From Ohtaekwangia sp036503775 (GTDB lineage: Bacteria; Bacteroidota; Bacteroidia; Cytophagales; Cyclobacteriaceae), in contig DASXWH010000089.1 of NCBI GenBank assembly GCA_036503775.1, positions 1 to 5,072 of the forward strand: a DNA stretch of 5,072 nt. The letters are read 5' to 3'. Shown here piece by piece: positions 1 to 5,072 of the stretch. The position numbers and the translations under genes were made by a program. Position 1 is the first letter of the stretch. Every line of letters starts with the position of its first letter. The notes beneath the pieces were generated by a model. The model worked only from the letters and a program-made list of their open reading frames with translations. It was not told the DNA's origin and did not search any database.

Positions 1-405
1 TTTTTTGAAGTATACCGGCCTAAGCGACTGATCACATTATTCAAACGGATAAAGAAACTTGACTTGTCTGAATTCGGTTTGCAGTTGAATGAATCAGAAA
101 AGAATTTCAGTGGATACTACAAGGATTATTTTCTTACAGTCCTGGCAGATAGCTCAGTGAGTGATGGGGAATGGGTCAGGATAAATGCGTTTATCGTTCC
201 GAATGAAACCCAGCACGAGATCTATAAAAAATTTATAGAAAGAAAATTAGACTTTACATCCGAAGATGATTTGTACTGGTTTACCAAAAAGACAAAGATG
301 AAGTTTGGTCGATGTCCGGATGTGGAAAGGCTTCGAAACGATATAAACGACCTGGTAGACGCCCTGCGCTTTGAGCGGGTTGAACCGATGCGGTTCCGGG
401 AATGA
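1..405 (+). CDS. Unrecognised protein, C-terminal 134 residues (5' end outside window)
   Basis: The reading frame is open from the first base to the TGA at 403-405, so the gene starts left of the window; the TTG at 64 has no claim to be the true start because the frame continues upstream (FFEVYRPKRLITLFKRIKKL...). The visible part is hydrophilic and rich in charged and aromatic residues, with no transmembrane segment. A basic stretch (residues about 7-20) leads into an acidic, aromatic middle with WVRINAFIV and DDLYWFTKKTKMKFGRCP, then a probable helix (VERLRNDINDLVDALRFERVEP) at the C-terminus. I do not recognise the family. The lipoprotein gene follows on the same strand after 77 bases with no convincing terminator between, so the two may be cotranscribed. 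A cytoplasmic protein or cytoplasmic domain is an inference from composition only. Confidence 0.75.
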   Translation, partial: FFEVYRPKRLITLFKRIKKLDLSEFGLQLNESEKNFSGYYKDYFLTVLADSSVSDGEWVRINAFIVPNETQHEIYKKFIERKLDFTSEDDLYWFTKKTKMKFGRCPDVERLRNDINDLVDALRFERVEPMRFRE

Positions 406-482
406 TTGAGTAATCATCAACTCTAAGAGTAAATGCCGGGATAGCTTACAACCCTTTAGTGTGAAGTCGTGTCTATACTACC

Positions 483-1025
483 ATGAAAGCAAAACATACC
501 CTCTTCATCCTGCTGTTGCTGCTATTGACTGTTGCATGCAGTGATGACAGCAAGCCTGAACCGGATTTTGTTCCGGGTGATGTTCTGATAGGTATCAAAT
601 CAACGGTTACTGCCGAGCAGGTTTTTGACCTGATGAACGGAAAGCAGGCCTTCATTTATCAGATGAGTGGCTTTTACCAGCACTCAACCTTTCCAAATGA
701 TAGCCTTGACTTTGTGGTGGAGGAACTGACAGACAAAAGTTATTTCAATACGATGGGCTTTTCCGGTGGTAACGCGTTCATTGATGCTATTGACAACCGG
801 ATCACAGTAACCCAGATGTTTTTCAATATGAATTTGTCAAATCAGCAAGACTGGCTTGAAACCATGGATAAATTGCAGCTGGTGGATGAGGAAGGATCGA
901 AACATGTTTTGATAAAAGTGAAACCCGGAAGAGAAGACGAAACGATTGAAATATTTAAGAGTCACGAGTACGTTGCCTGGGCTATGTTGAATTACAACGT
1001 GAGAGTAGGGCCAATGACTGAATAA
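483..1025 (+). CDS. Small lipoprotein, probably surface-exposed, function unknown
   Basis: This encodes 180 residues from an ATG at 483. The N-terminus is a classic type II signal: MKAKH, a leucine-rich hydrophobic core (residues 7-16), then a lipobox with the acylated cysteine at Cys19 (LTVAC). SDDSKPE follows the cysteine; acidic residues here, including Ser-Asp-Asp, match the lipoprotein export signal described in Bacteroidota, so an outer-leaflet position is plausible. The mature part starts with a VPGDVLIGIK motif like the first strand of some subtilase propeptide domains, and a similar strand recurs near the C-terminus (HVLIKVKPG), followed by a helix and AWAMLNYNV, which resembles the way such propeptide folds end. 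No protease domain follows, so it is not itself a peptidase; an inhibitor- or chaperone-like role is speculation. A hairpin at 1077-1100 ends the unit. The gene call is firm, the function unknown. Confidence 0.88.
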   Translation: MKAKHTLFILLLLLLTVACSDDSKPEPDFVPGDVLIGIKSTVTAEQVFDLMNGKQAFIYQMSGFYQHSTFPNDSLDFVVEELTDKSYFNTMGFSGGNAFIDAIDNRITVTQMFFNMNLSNQQDWLETMDKLQLVDEEGSKHVLIKVKPGREDETIEIFKSHEYVAWAMLNYNVRVGPMTE

Positions 1026-1067
1026 TGAGAAACTGCTGTAAGGTAAGGTGATGTGTTAAGGACCTTG

Positions 1068-1123
1068 CAAAAAATAAAAGCCGCTGATGTCAGCGGCTTT
1101 ATACTTTATAAAAGAAATCTTTC
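1068..1123 (+). repeat. Direct repeat, left copy, spanning terminator copy 1
   Basis: This stretch aligns along its whole length with 3357-3414. The two share an exact 20-base core (CCGCTGATGTCAGCGGCTTT) plus the A-rich left flank and a right flank of the form ACTTT-ATAAAA-AATCTT, with only a handful of substitutions and one-base gaps. The similarity therefore goes beyond the hairpin and includes what is, at the right copy, the whole 3' untranslated region of trxA. Confidence 0.75.
1077..1100. terminator. Hairpin terminator, copy 1, after the lipoprotein gene
   Basis: A perfect 10-base-pair stem, AAAGCCGCTG with CAGCGGCTTT, closes on the four-base loop ATGT. It lies 51 bases after the lipoprotein stop codon, so it plausibly ends that transcript. 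On the + strand the tail is a short T-run broken by A (TTTATACTTTA); on the - strand the tail is richer (CTTTTATTTTTTG), so the hairpin should work better for leftward transcripts even though no - strand gene enters it from the right. It is nearly identical to the hairpin at 3366-3390. Confidence 0.8.
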
Positions 1124-1178
1124 TTGTTCAGTTGGCTTTATGATAACAATAGCGTTGCCATTTTGATTATTTTTGAAA

Positions 1179-3335
1179 ATGACCTGTTCTGCCGTAAGGA
1201 TACTTCTCTTCTGTATTTTAACTATAGTACTACACTATGATACTTCCGCACAGGAGGTCGATACCGGATCAGTTTATAAGATAGCCGACCTTGAACTAAA
1301 GTCGTTTCAGGAGTTCATCGGTAAAAAGCTTACCTATCCCGAGGATGCCCGGATACGGGTAATTCAAGGTACAGTATATATACGCTTCATGACAGATGTG
1401 TCCGGGAAGATCATACCAACTACGGCCAAAGCTATAGGTAGCTTATATCCGTCCCTGGATAGGGAGGCTGAAAGGGTTGTAAGCCTTTACACGCTTCCAC
1501 TGGTTACTATAAAGGACAGGACACCTGTAAAGCATGCGGTGTTTATTCTGCCTGTGAATTTTAAACTCACAGATTCTCCATGGCCGCTGGAATTTCCTGC
1601 GCACCAACTTGACAAACCCCTGCGAACAGTAGTGATCGATAAAGTTAATACCGGAAATCCATTATGGTCTTTATATGCCTGGAAAGGGATGAATCAACCC
1701 ATAACAAAAATATCTCCGGGTGATTCCGTTACGATTACCGGCTGGGCGGCATGGTCATACTTTGTGCAAAGTGAAAAGGGAACTGGCTATATTTCTCATA
1801 AGGCGCTATTTATAAATAAAGAGCTCGACAGCCTTTCGAAGGTAGTGGCCGAACGGTCGCCCGCTGAGGAAGAACTTGAAAATAGCCGGGCTCAACCCAA
1901 CTTCAGCGATACATTGGATATGAGCAATACAGAAACGGCATTCTTGTCATTGACTGCAAATAAAAAATCAATATTTGCCGGTGAGTGTGTTACGTTTACG
2001 TTGGCTTTCAATGTCCATGAAAAAAATAGAGTATCTCTTTCCTTTCACAACCTGGCTAATCAGTTGACGGGCATACTGGATCACCAGCTGAACATAGCCA
2101 ATTGTCTTGTAACAGATGCTCGTATCGAAAACATTGAGCCGGTCGAATTGCAGCAGGAAGACGAAAAGCTTTTTCAATATCCTATCTACCGAGCTGCCTA
2201 TTGCCCTGTTAAACCCATGACGATCAACGTTTCTTCCATACCTCTGCAAATGTTGATTCATAACATCAACGCACCACGTATGCCCAACCTGGGAGTATTT
2301 AAATCAAAACCTGTTGCTCTTACCGTGAAGCCATTGCCTGTCGGTAATTCTATGGAGGTATACGACATCACCGGTGAGTTCAGCACACATGAGGAAATAT
2401 CTGAAAAGGAAATCCGGACTGGTGAGCCATTCCAATACACCTTTACGATTTCCGGCAATGGACTAACGTATACCATTGATCCTCCGAAGATCAAGGTCAC
2501 GGCTGGTTTACAAAGCCAACTGGTTGACGTTATTGATACCGATACGATCGTAGGCCAGGATTTGTTAACGAGTAAAACATTTGTTTATGAGATGATCCTG
2601 GAAAAAGAAGGTGCATTTGATTTCTCACCTCTTTTTTCTTTCCGGGTGTTTAATCCTGCCATCACCCGGGTGCAGGTGTTATATCCCGATCTTGAAATTG
2701 TGGTACATAAAGGAACAGATCAAAGAACACTTAGCAAGAGAAAATATCCTTCCAATAATCTTGTAATCGCCTTTGATATTTCGGAGTCTATGGAGATTGA
2801 GGACTATCACCCCAGCCGGTTACAAGTAGTTAAGGACGGTATTAATAAATTTCTGGAATCACGGAGAACTTGTGATGTGGGCGTCATCTTTTTTGGAGGC
2901 AATGTAAAAAGATTAAATGCGGGAGTTGATGGATGCTTCACTACTGAATCACTGGATACACTTTCAAGCAAACATGTAAAGCCTGGCACAGCTATGGGAG
3001 ATGCTGTGTTTCTGGCTGTGAAGTCTTTAAAAGAAAATGATGGAGTCCGCAAACTGGTCATTATTGGTGATGGCGACAATACCACGGGAGTTTATCCACT
3101 CCTCATGGCTACAACGCTCGCCAGTCAACACGGGCTGAAAATCTATGCTATTGGAATTGGAACCAGGGGCATGGTCTCTCATGGTAAAGATTCATCGGGC
3201 CGATCGCAGATGTATGACAATACATTTACCGATGTAGATTTGAAGACAATGGCCGCCCAGACAGGTGGAACATATACGTGGGCAAAAGATGCAACTGAGA
3301 TCAGTAAAATACTTACGCATATTTTTTCGAAGTGA
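1179..3335 (+). CDS. Secreted TonB_C / SH3-like / BatD-like / von Willebrand A fusion protein
   Basis: I place the start at the ATG at 1179 (718 residues); the in-frame TTG at 1173 adds only two residues and is less likely. Residues 1-24 form a signal peptide ending TSA before QEV. Residues about 35-130 look like a TonB C-terminal domain: YPEDARIRVIQGTVYIRF, DVSGKI, LDREAERVV and a closing FILPVNFKL. Residues about 150-212 resemble a bacterial SH3 segment (PGDSVTITGWAAWSYFVQ, GTGYISHKAL). Residues about 253-510 are beta-rich and BatD-like, with LTANKKSIFAGECVTFTLAF and, in a second repeat, TGEPFQYTFTISGNGLTYTI followed by DPPKI. Residues about 524-716 are a VWA domain with a full MIDAS: D533-x-S535-x-S537, T604 and D631 (GDGDNTTG), and TGGTYTWA near the end as in BatA/BatB. 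No transmembrane helix follows the signal peptide, so a soluble periplasmic or secreted protein is inferred. Protein-protein binding is the likely role; the partner is unknown. Hairpins flank the gene on both sides, so it is probably transcribed alone. Confidence 0.9.
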   Translation: MTCSAVRILLFCILTIVLHYDTSAQEVDTGSVYKIADLELKSFQEFIGKKLTYPEDARIRVIQGTVYIRFMTDVSGKIIPTTAKAIGSLYPSLDREAERVVSLYTLPLVTIKDRTPVKHAVFILPVNFKLTDSPWPLEFPAHQLDKPLRTVVIDKVNTGNPLWSLYAWKGMNQPITKISPGDSVTITGWAAWSYFVQSEKGTGYISHKALFINKELDSLSKVVAERSPAEEELENSRAQPNFSDTLDMSNTETAFLSLTANKKSIFAGECVTFTLAFNVHEKNRVSLSFHNLANQLTGILDHQLNIANCLVTDARIENIEPVELQQEDEKLFQYPIYRAAYCPVKPMTINVSSIPLQMLIHNINAPRMPNLGVFKSKPVALTVKPLPVGNSMEVYDITGEFSTHEEISEKEIRTGEPFQYTFTISGNGLTYTIDPPKIKVTAGLQSQLVDVIDTDTIVGQDLLTSKTFVYEMILEKEGAFDFSPLFSFRVFNPAITRVQVLYPDLEIVVHKGTDQRTLSKRKYPSNNLVIAFDISESMEIEDYHPSRLQVVKDGINKFLESRRTCDVGVIFFGGNVKRLNAGVDGCFTTESLDTLSSKHVKPGTAMGDAVFLAVKSLKENDGVRKLVIIGDGDNTTGVYPLLMATTLASQHGLKIYAIGIGTRGMVSHGKDSSGRSQMYDNTFTDVDLKTMAAQTGGTYTWAKDATEISKILTHIFSK

Positions 3336-3356
3336 GAGCAGTTGTTCAGACTTCAA

Positions 3357-3414
3357 CTAAAAACAAAAACCGCTGATGTCAGCGGCTTTTAACTTTTATA
3401 AAAAACAATCTTCG
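3357..3414 (+). repeat. Direct repeat, right copy, spanning terminator copy 2
   Basis: Partner of the repeat at 1068-1123, in the same orientation. It ends just before the trxA stop codon (TAA on the - strand at 3418-3416), so the repeat corresponds to the complete trxA 3' untranslated region. The two copies bracket the VWA fusion gene, about 2.29 kb apart from start to start. Confidence 0.75.
3366..3390. terminator. Hairpin terminator, copy 2, between the convergent VWA gene and trxA
   Basis: The stem CCGCTG/CAGCGG with loop ATGT is extended by AAAA/TTTT across one non-matching position (A3369 opposite C3386). In the - strand RNA that position becomes a G-U wobble, so the stem is continuous in the trxA direction, and the - strand tail is a good U-tract (TTTTTGTTTTT). 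It therefore fits best as the trxA terminator, with weaker activity expected for the + strand VWA gene, whose stop codon is 30 bases to the left. Position between convergent genes suggests bidirectional use. Confidence 0.85.
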
Positions 3415-3415
3415 C

Positions 3416-3739
3416 TTAGGCTACCTGAGCAGCAAGTTTCTGGTTCAATACCGATTTAGGCACTGCACCAACCTGCTTGTCAACAATCTGACCGCCTTTG
3501 AAAACCAACAGCGTAGGGATGCTGCGAACACCGAAACGTGCCGTAACGGTTGGGTTCTCATCAACATTCAGTTTGCCGATAACCGCTTTACCTTCATAGT
3601 CACCTGCAAGCTCTTCTACCACAGGGCCGATCATTTTACAAGGACCGCACCATTCTGCCCAGAAGTCTACCAGCACAGGTTTATCAGAATTAATGATCTG
3701 ATCGAAGTTAGCGTCATTTAGTTCAATTGCTTTTCCCAT
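3416..3739 (-). CDS. trxA: Thioredoxin (TrxA)
   Basis: A complete 107-residue thioredoxin, the usual length for the stand-alone cytoplasmic enzyme that reduces protein disulfides with electrons from NADPH via thioredoxin reductase. Visible hallmarks are the active site WCGPCK with redox cysteines C31 and C34, the buried aspartate D25 in VLVDFWAEW, the cis-proline P75 in RSIPTLLVF, and the conserved glycine in the VGAVPK turn. There is no signal peptide, so it acts in the cytoplasm. The start is ATG at 3739-3737, preceded by an A-rich leader without a Shine-Dalgarno, as is usual in Bacteroidota. It lies downstream of dnaE on the same strand with a 126-base gap that contains a good candidate promoter, so it can be transcribed independently. 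A hairpin with a U-rich tail lies 26 bases past its stop codon. Confidence 0.98.
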   Translation of the reverse strand: MGKAIELNDANFDQIINSDKPVLVDFWAEWCGPCKMIGPVVEELAGDYEGKAVIGKLNVDENPTVTARFGVRSIPTLLVFKGGQIVDKQVGAVPKSVLNQKLAAQVA

Positions 3740-3788
3740 TTGAGTAAGTATTAAAGTCCAGTTTTTATTGCATTCAATAATCCGAACG

Positions 3789-3819
3789 CAAAGGTATGCT
3801 TATTAGTTCAAGGTTTAAA
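3789..3819 (-). promoter_or_regulatory. Candidate trxA promoter of the Bacteroidota type
   Basis: On the - strand, TACCTTTG (3796-3789) is an exact match to the Bacteroidota -7 element TAnnTTTG. Nineteen bases upstream of it is TTTA (3819-3816), one base from the -33 element TTTG, at the expected spacing. Transcription would start around 3783, giving a leader of roughly 45 bases before the trxA ATG. This supports expression of trxA apart from dnaE. The -33 element lies inside the inverted repeat at 3805-3867. Confidence 0.6.
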
Positions 3820-3867
3820 GTTTGAGGTTTAAAGTTGGCGCAACTTTAGACATTAAACCTTTAAACT
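3805..3867. repeat. AT-rich imperfect inverted repeat with tandem GGTTTAAAGTT units
   Basis: The centre is a hairpin: AAAGTTG (3831-3837), loop GCG, CAACTTT (3841-3847), extendable outward by four pairs including one G-T. Further out, AAGGTTTAA (3810-3818) pairs with TTAAACCTT (3853-3861) and AGTT (3805-3808) with AACT (3864-3867). The left arm also contains GGTTTAAAGTT twice in tandem (3812-3822 and 3826-3836, period 14). The right end overlaps the dnaE stop codon (3866-3868). It could act as a dnaE transcript end or RNA-stability element, but it lacks a U-tract, so a classical intrinsic terminator is not assured. Confidence 0.7.
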
Positions 3868-5072
3868 AAAAGACCACTTCCACATCCAGTTCCCCAACTT
3901 TCTTCATCTTTTTTACCATGTCATTTACTGGATTTACCCTGAATTTGCGCGAAAGCAGTTCAAGATTGATGTTTTCCTGCTCATCGCGGATTTTAAGGTA
4001 AAGGGGAGTATTGCCTGAATATTCCTGGCAAACACCCTCGATCTTTCCGATAAGGTCTTTAGTGATTTCGCGGGTACTTACCCGGAGTTGAACGCCCTTA
4101 CTTCGTTTTACACCGATTTCGTTCAGTAGATCGATGTTCCGGATCTTGTACTCAATGTTCATCTGGCCCCAGTTATTTTTGATCACAGCCCCTTCAATGA
4201 ACAGGAACCAGCCGATATTCATAAAGGTCTTGAACTTGAGATAGTCTTCACTGAACAGGGTAAAGGTATAGTTGCCGCTGTAATCTTCTACCGTGAATTT
4301 TCCGAAAGGCTTTCCGGTTTTGGTAGTACGATGTTCTACTCCGGATACAATTCCGCCCAATTTTAATTCGCGTCCAAGCAAAGGTTCAATCTCGTTGAGC
4401 TGGTTGCACGTAATGGTACAGAACGAATCCATTTCAAACTTGAAATTATCAAGCGGGTGACCGGAGATATAAATGCCTACTACTTCTTTCTCGAGGTTAA
4501 GCTTTTCAATTTCACTGAAGGGTTCAACAAAATCAATCTTCGGTTTGGGCATTACCGTTCCGGTTGATCCTCCAAACAAGCTGGCCTGTGCACTTTGCTC
4601 ATCCTGTTGTGTTTTGGCTGCGAATTTGATCGCCTTCTCTAATAAGTTAATATCTCCGTCCTTAGCAAAAACATATTGCCTGCGATGAATACCAGTGAAG
4701 CAATCAAAGGCTCCCGAGAGCGCAAGGCATTCAAATGTCTTTTTGTTTACGGCACGCATACTCAGGCGCTTGGCAAAATCGAAGATGTCTTCGTAAGGCC
4801 CTTTGAGATCACGCTCAACAATGATGGCTTCAACGGCAGCATCACCCGCACCTTTGATCGCCCCCAGTCCGAAACGGATCTGGCCTTCTTTATTTACTTC
4901 AAAGTATACCCCCGATTCATTTACGTGCGGACCCAGCACTTTAATGCCGAGACTCCGGCATTCTTCAATATGGAATGTAACACTTTCCAGGTTGCTCTGT
5001 GAATGGGTCAACACCGCGGCCATGTATTCAGCCGGGTAATTGGCTTTCAGGTATGCGGTATGATAGGCTACC
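3866..5072 (-). CDS. dnaE: DNA polymerase III alpha subunit, C-terminal 401 residues (5' end outside window)
   Basis: The frame is open to the right edge and reads VAYHTAYLKANYPAEYMAAV there, a hallmark of DnaE, so the ATG at 5021-5023 is internal. DnaE is the replicative polymerase; the catalytic palm lies outside the window. Visible in order: the end of the fingers region (AYLKANYPAEYM), the helix-hairpin-helix region (FGLGAIKGAGDAAVEAI, then RLSMRAVNKKTFECLALSGAFDCF), a linker with the clamp-binding pentapeptide QASLF (4574-4588), the EKEVVGIYISGHPLD segment, the OB-fold (LGGIVSGVEHRTTKTGKPFGKFTVEDYSG through FLFIEGAV) and the C-terminal domain, which in E. coli binds the tau subunit of the clamp loader. 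No PolC-type exonuclease insert is seen in this part. The stop is TAG at 3866-3868, at the very edge of an inverted repeat that may end the transcript. dnaE followed by trxA is an order I recall from other Bacteroidota. Confidence 0.98.
   Translation of the reverse strand, partial: VAYHTAYLKANYPAEYMAAVLTHSQSNLESVTFHIEECRSLGIKVLGPHVNESGVYFEVNKEGQIRFGLGAIKGAGDAAVEAIIVERDLKGPYEDIFDFAKRLSMRAVNKKTFECLALSGAFDCFTGIHRRQYVFAKDGDINLLEKAIKFAAKTQQDEQSAQASLFGGSTGTVMPKPKIDFVEPFSEIEKLNLEKEVVGIYISGHPLDNFKFEMDSFCTITCNQLNEIEPLLGRELKLGGIVSGVEHRTTKTGKPFGKFTVEDYSGNYTFTLFSEDYLKFKTFMNIGWFLFIEGAVIKNNWGQMNIEYKIRNIDLLNEIGVKRSKGVQLRVSTREITKDLIGKIEGVCQEYSGNTPLYLKIRDEQENINLELLSRKFRVNPVNDMVKKMKKVGELDVEVVF

Noticed and set aside
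64..405. A complete 113-residue gene starting at TTG 64
   Set aside because: The frame stays open with protein-like sequence to the first base of the window, so this is the tail of a longer gene cut by the window edge.
414..435. Small hairpins between the first gene and the lipoprotein gene (GAGT/ACTC type)
   Set aside because: The stems are only four pairs with no GC-rich core and no T-run, so they do not support a terminator or regulatory RNA.
1168..1175. TATTTTTG just before the VWA gene, an exact match to the -7 consensus TAnnTTTG
   Set aside because: There is no TTTG- or TTG-like element at the proper distance upstream, and a transcript from it would begin at or after the ATG at 1179. 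In an AT-rich leader the match is probably chance.
1173..1178. TTG at 1173 as the start of the VWA gene
   Set aside because: An ATG two codons later gives an equally good signal peptide and is the more usual start codon; no ribosome binding site favours the TTG.
1968..3085. Minus-strand open frames inside the VWA gene (1968-2261, 2258-2500, 2807-3085)
   Set aside because: They are antisense to a gene whose domains are recognisable in the + frame, and have no promoter or conserved motifs of their own.
1179..3335. The fusion gene as cargo of an insertion sequence or other mobile element
   Set aside because: There is no transposase, integrase or terminal inverted repeat; the flanking repeats are terminator hairpins in direct orientation, not transposon ends.
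4676..5002. Open frames on the + strand within the dnaE region (4473-4688, 4676-5002, 4803-5039)
   Set aside because: They lie antisense to well-conserved DnaE coding sequence, overlap each other and show no recognisable protein features.

Overview
The window looks like ordinary chromosome from a Bacteroidota bacterium, most likely of the Cytophagales/Chitinophagales type; the exact taxon cannot be fixed from sequence alone. The signs are: genes without clear Shine-Dalgarno sequences, a TAnnTTTG-type -7 promoter element ahead of trxA, a lipoprotein with an acidic Ser-Asp-Asp stretch right after the lipobox cysteine, a secreted protein built from BatD- and BatA-like parts, and trxA directly downstream of dnaE.

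Layout, left to right. On the + strand are the 3' end of an unrecognised gene cut by the left edge (1-405), a small lipoprotein gene (483-1025), and a large secreted multidomain gene (1179-3335). On the - strand, convergent with these, are a complete thioredoxin gene trxA (3416-3739) and, upstream of it, the 3' third of dnaE, the DNA polymerase III alpha subunit (3866-5072, running off the right edge). There are no tRNA, rRNA, CRISPR or insertion-sequence signals, and no gene-free stretch longer than about 155 bases.

The most unusual gene is the 718-residue secreted protein. It appears to join, in one polypeptide, a signal peptide, a TonB C-terminal-like domain, an SH3-like segment, BatD-like beta-rich domains and a BatA/BatB-like von Willebrand A domain with a complete MIDAS metal site. 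In the Bat (Bacteroides aerotolerance) system the BatA/BatB and BatD parts are normally separate membrane-anchored proteins made from one operon. Here they are fused, apparently soluble in the periplasm, and no other bat gene is visible.

The second notable signal is a pair of near-identical hairpin terminators about 55 bases long, one on each side of that gene (about 1068-1123 and 3357-3414). Both have their better U-tract on the - strand, the direction of trxA, although only the right copy follows a - strand gene. This suggests that an ancestral junction, lipoprotein gene facing trxA across one bidirectional terminator, was split when the fusion gene arrived with duplication of the terminator. 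The dnaE-trxA gap holds a separate AT-rich inverted repeat with tandem 14-base units that touches the dnaE stop codon and overlaps the likely trxA promoter.
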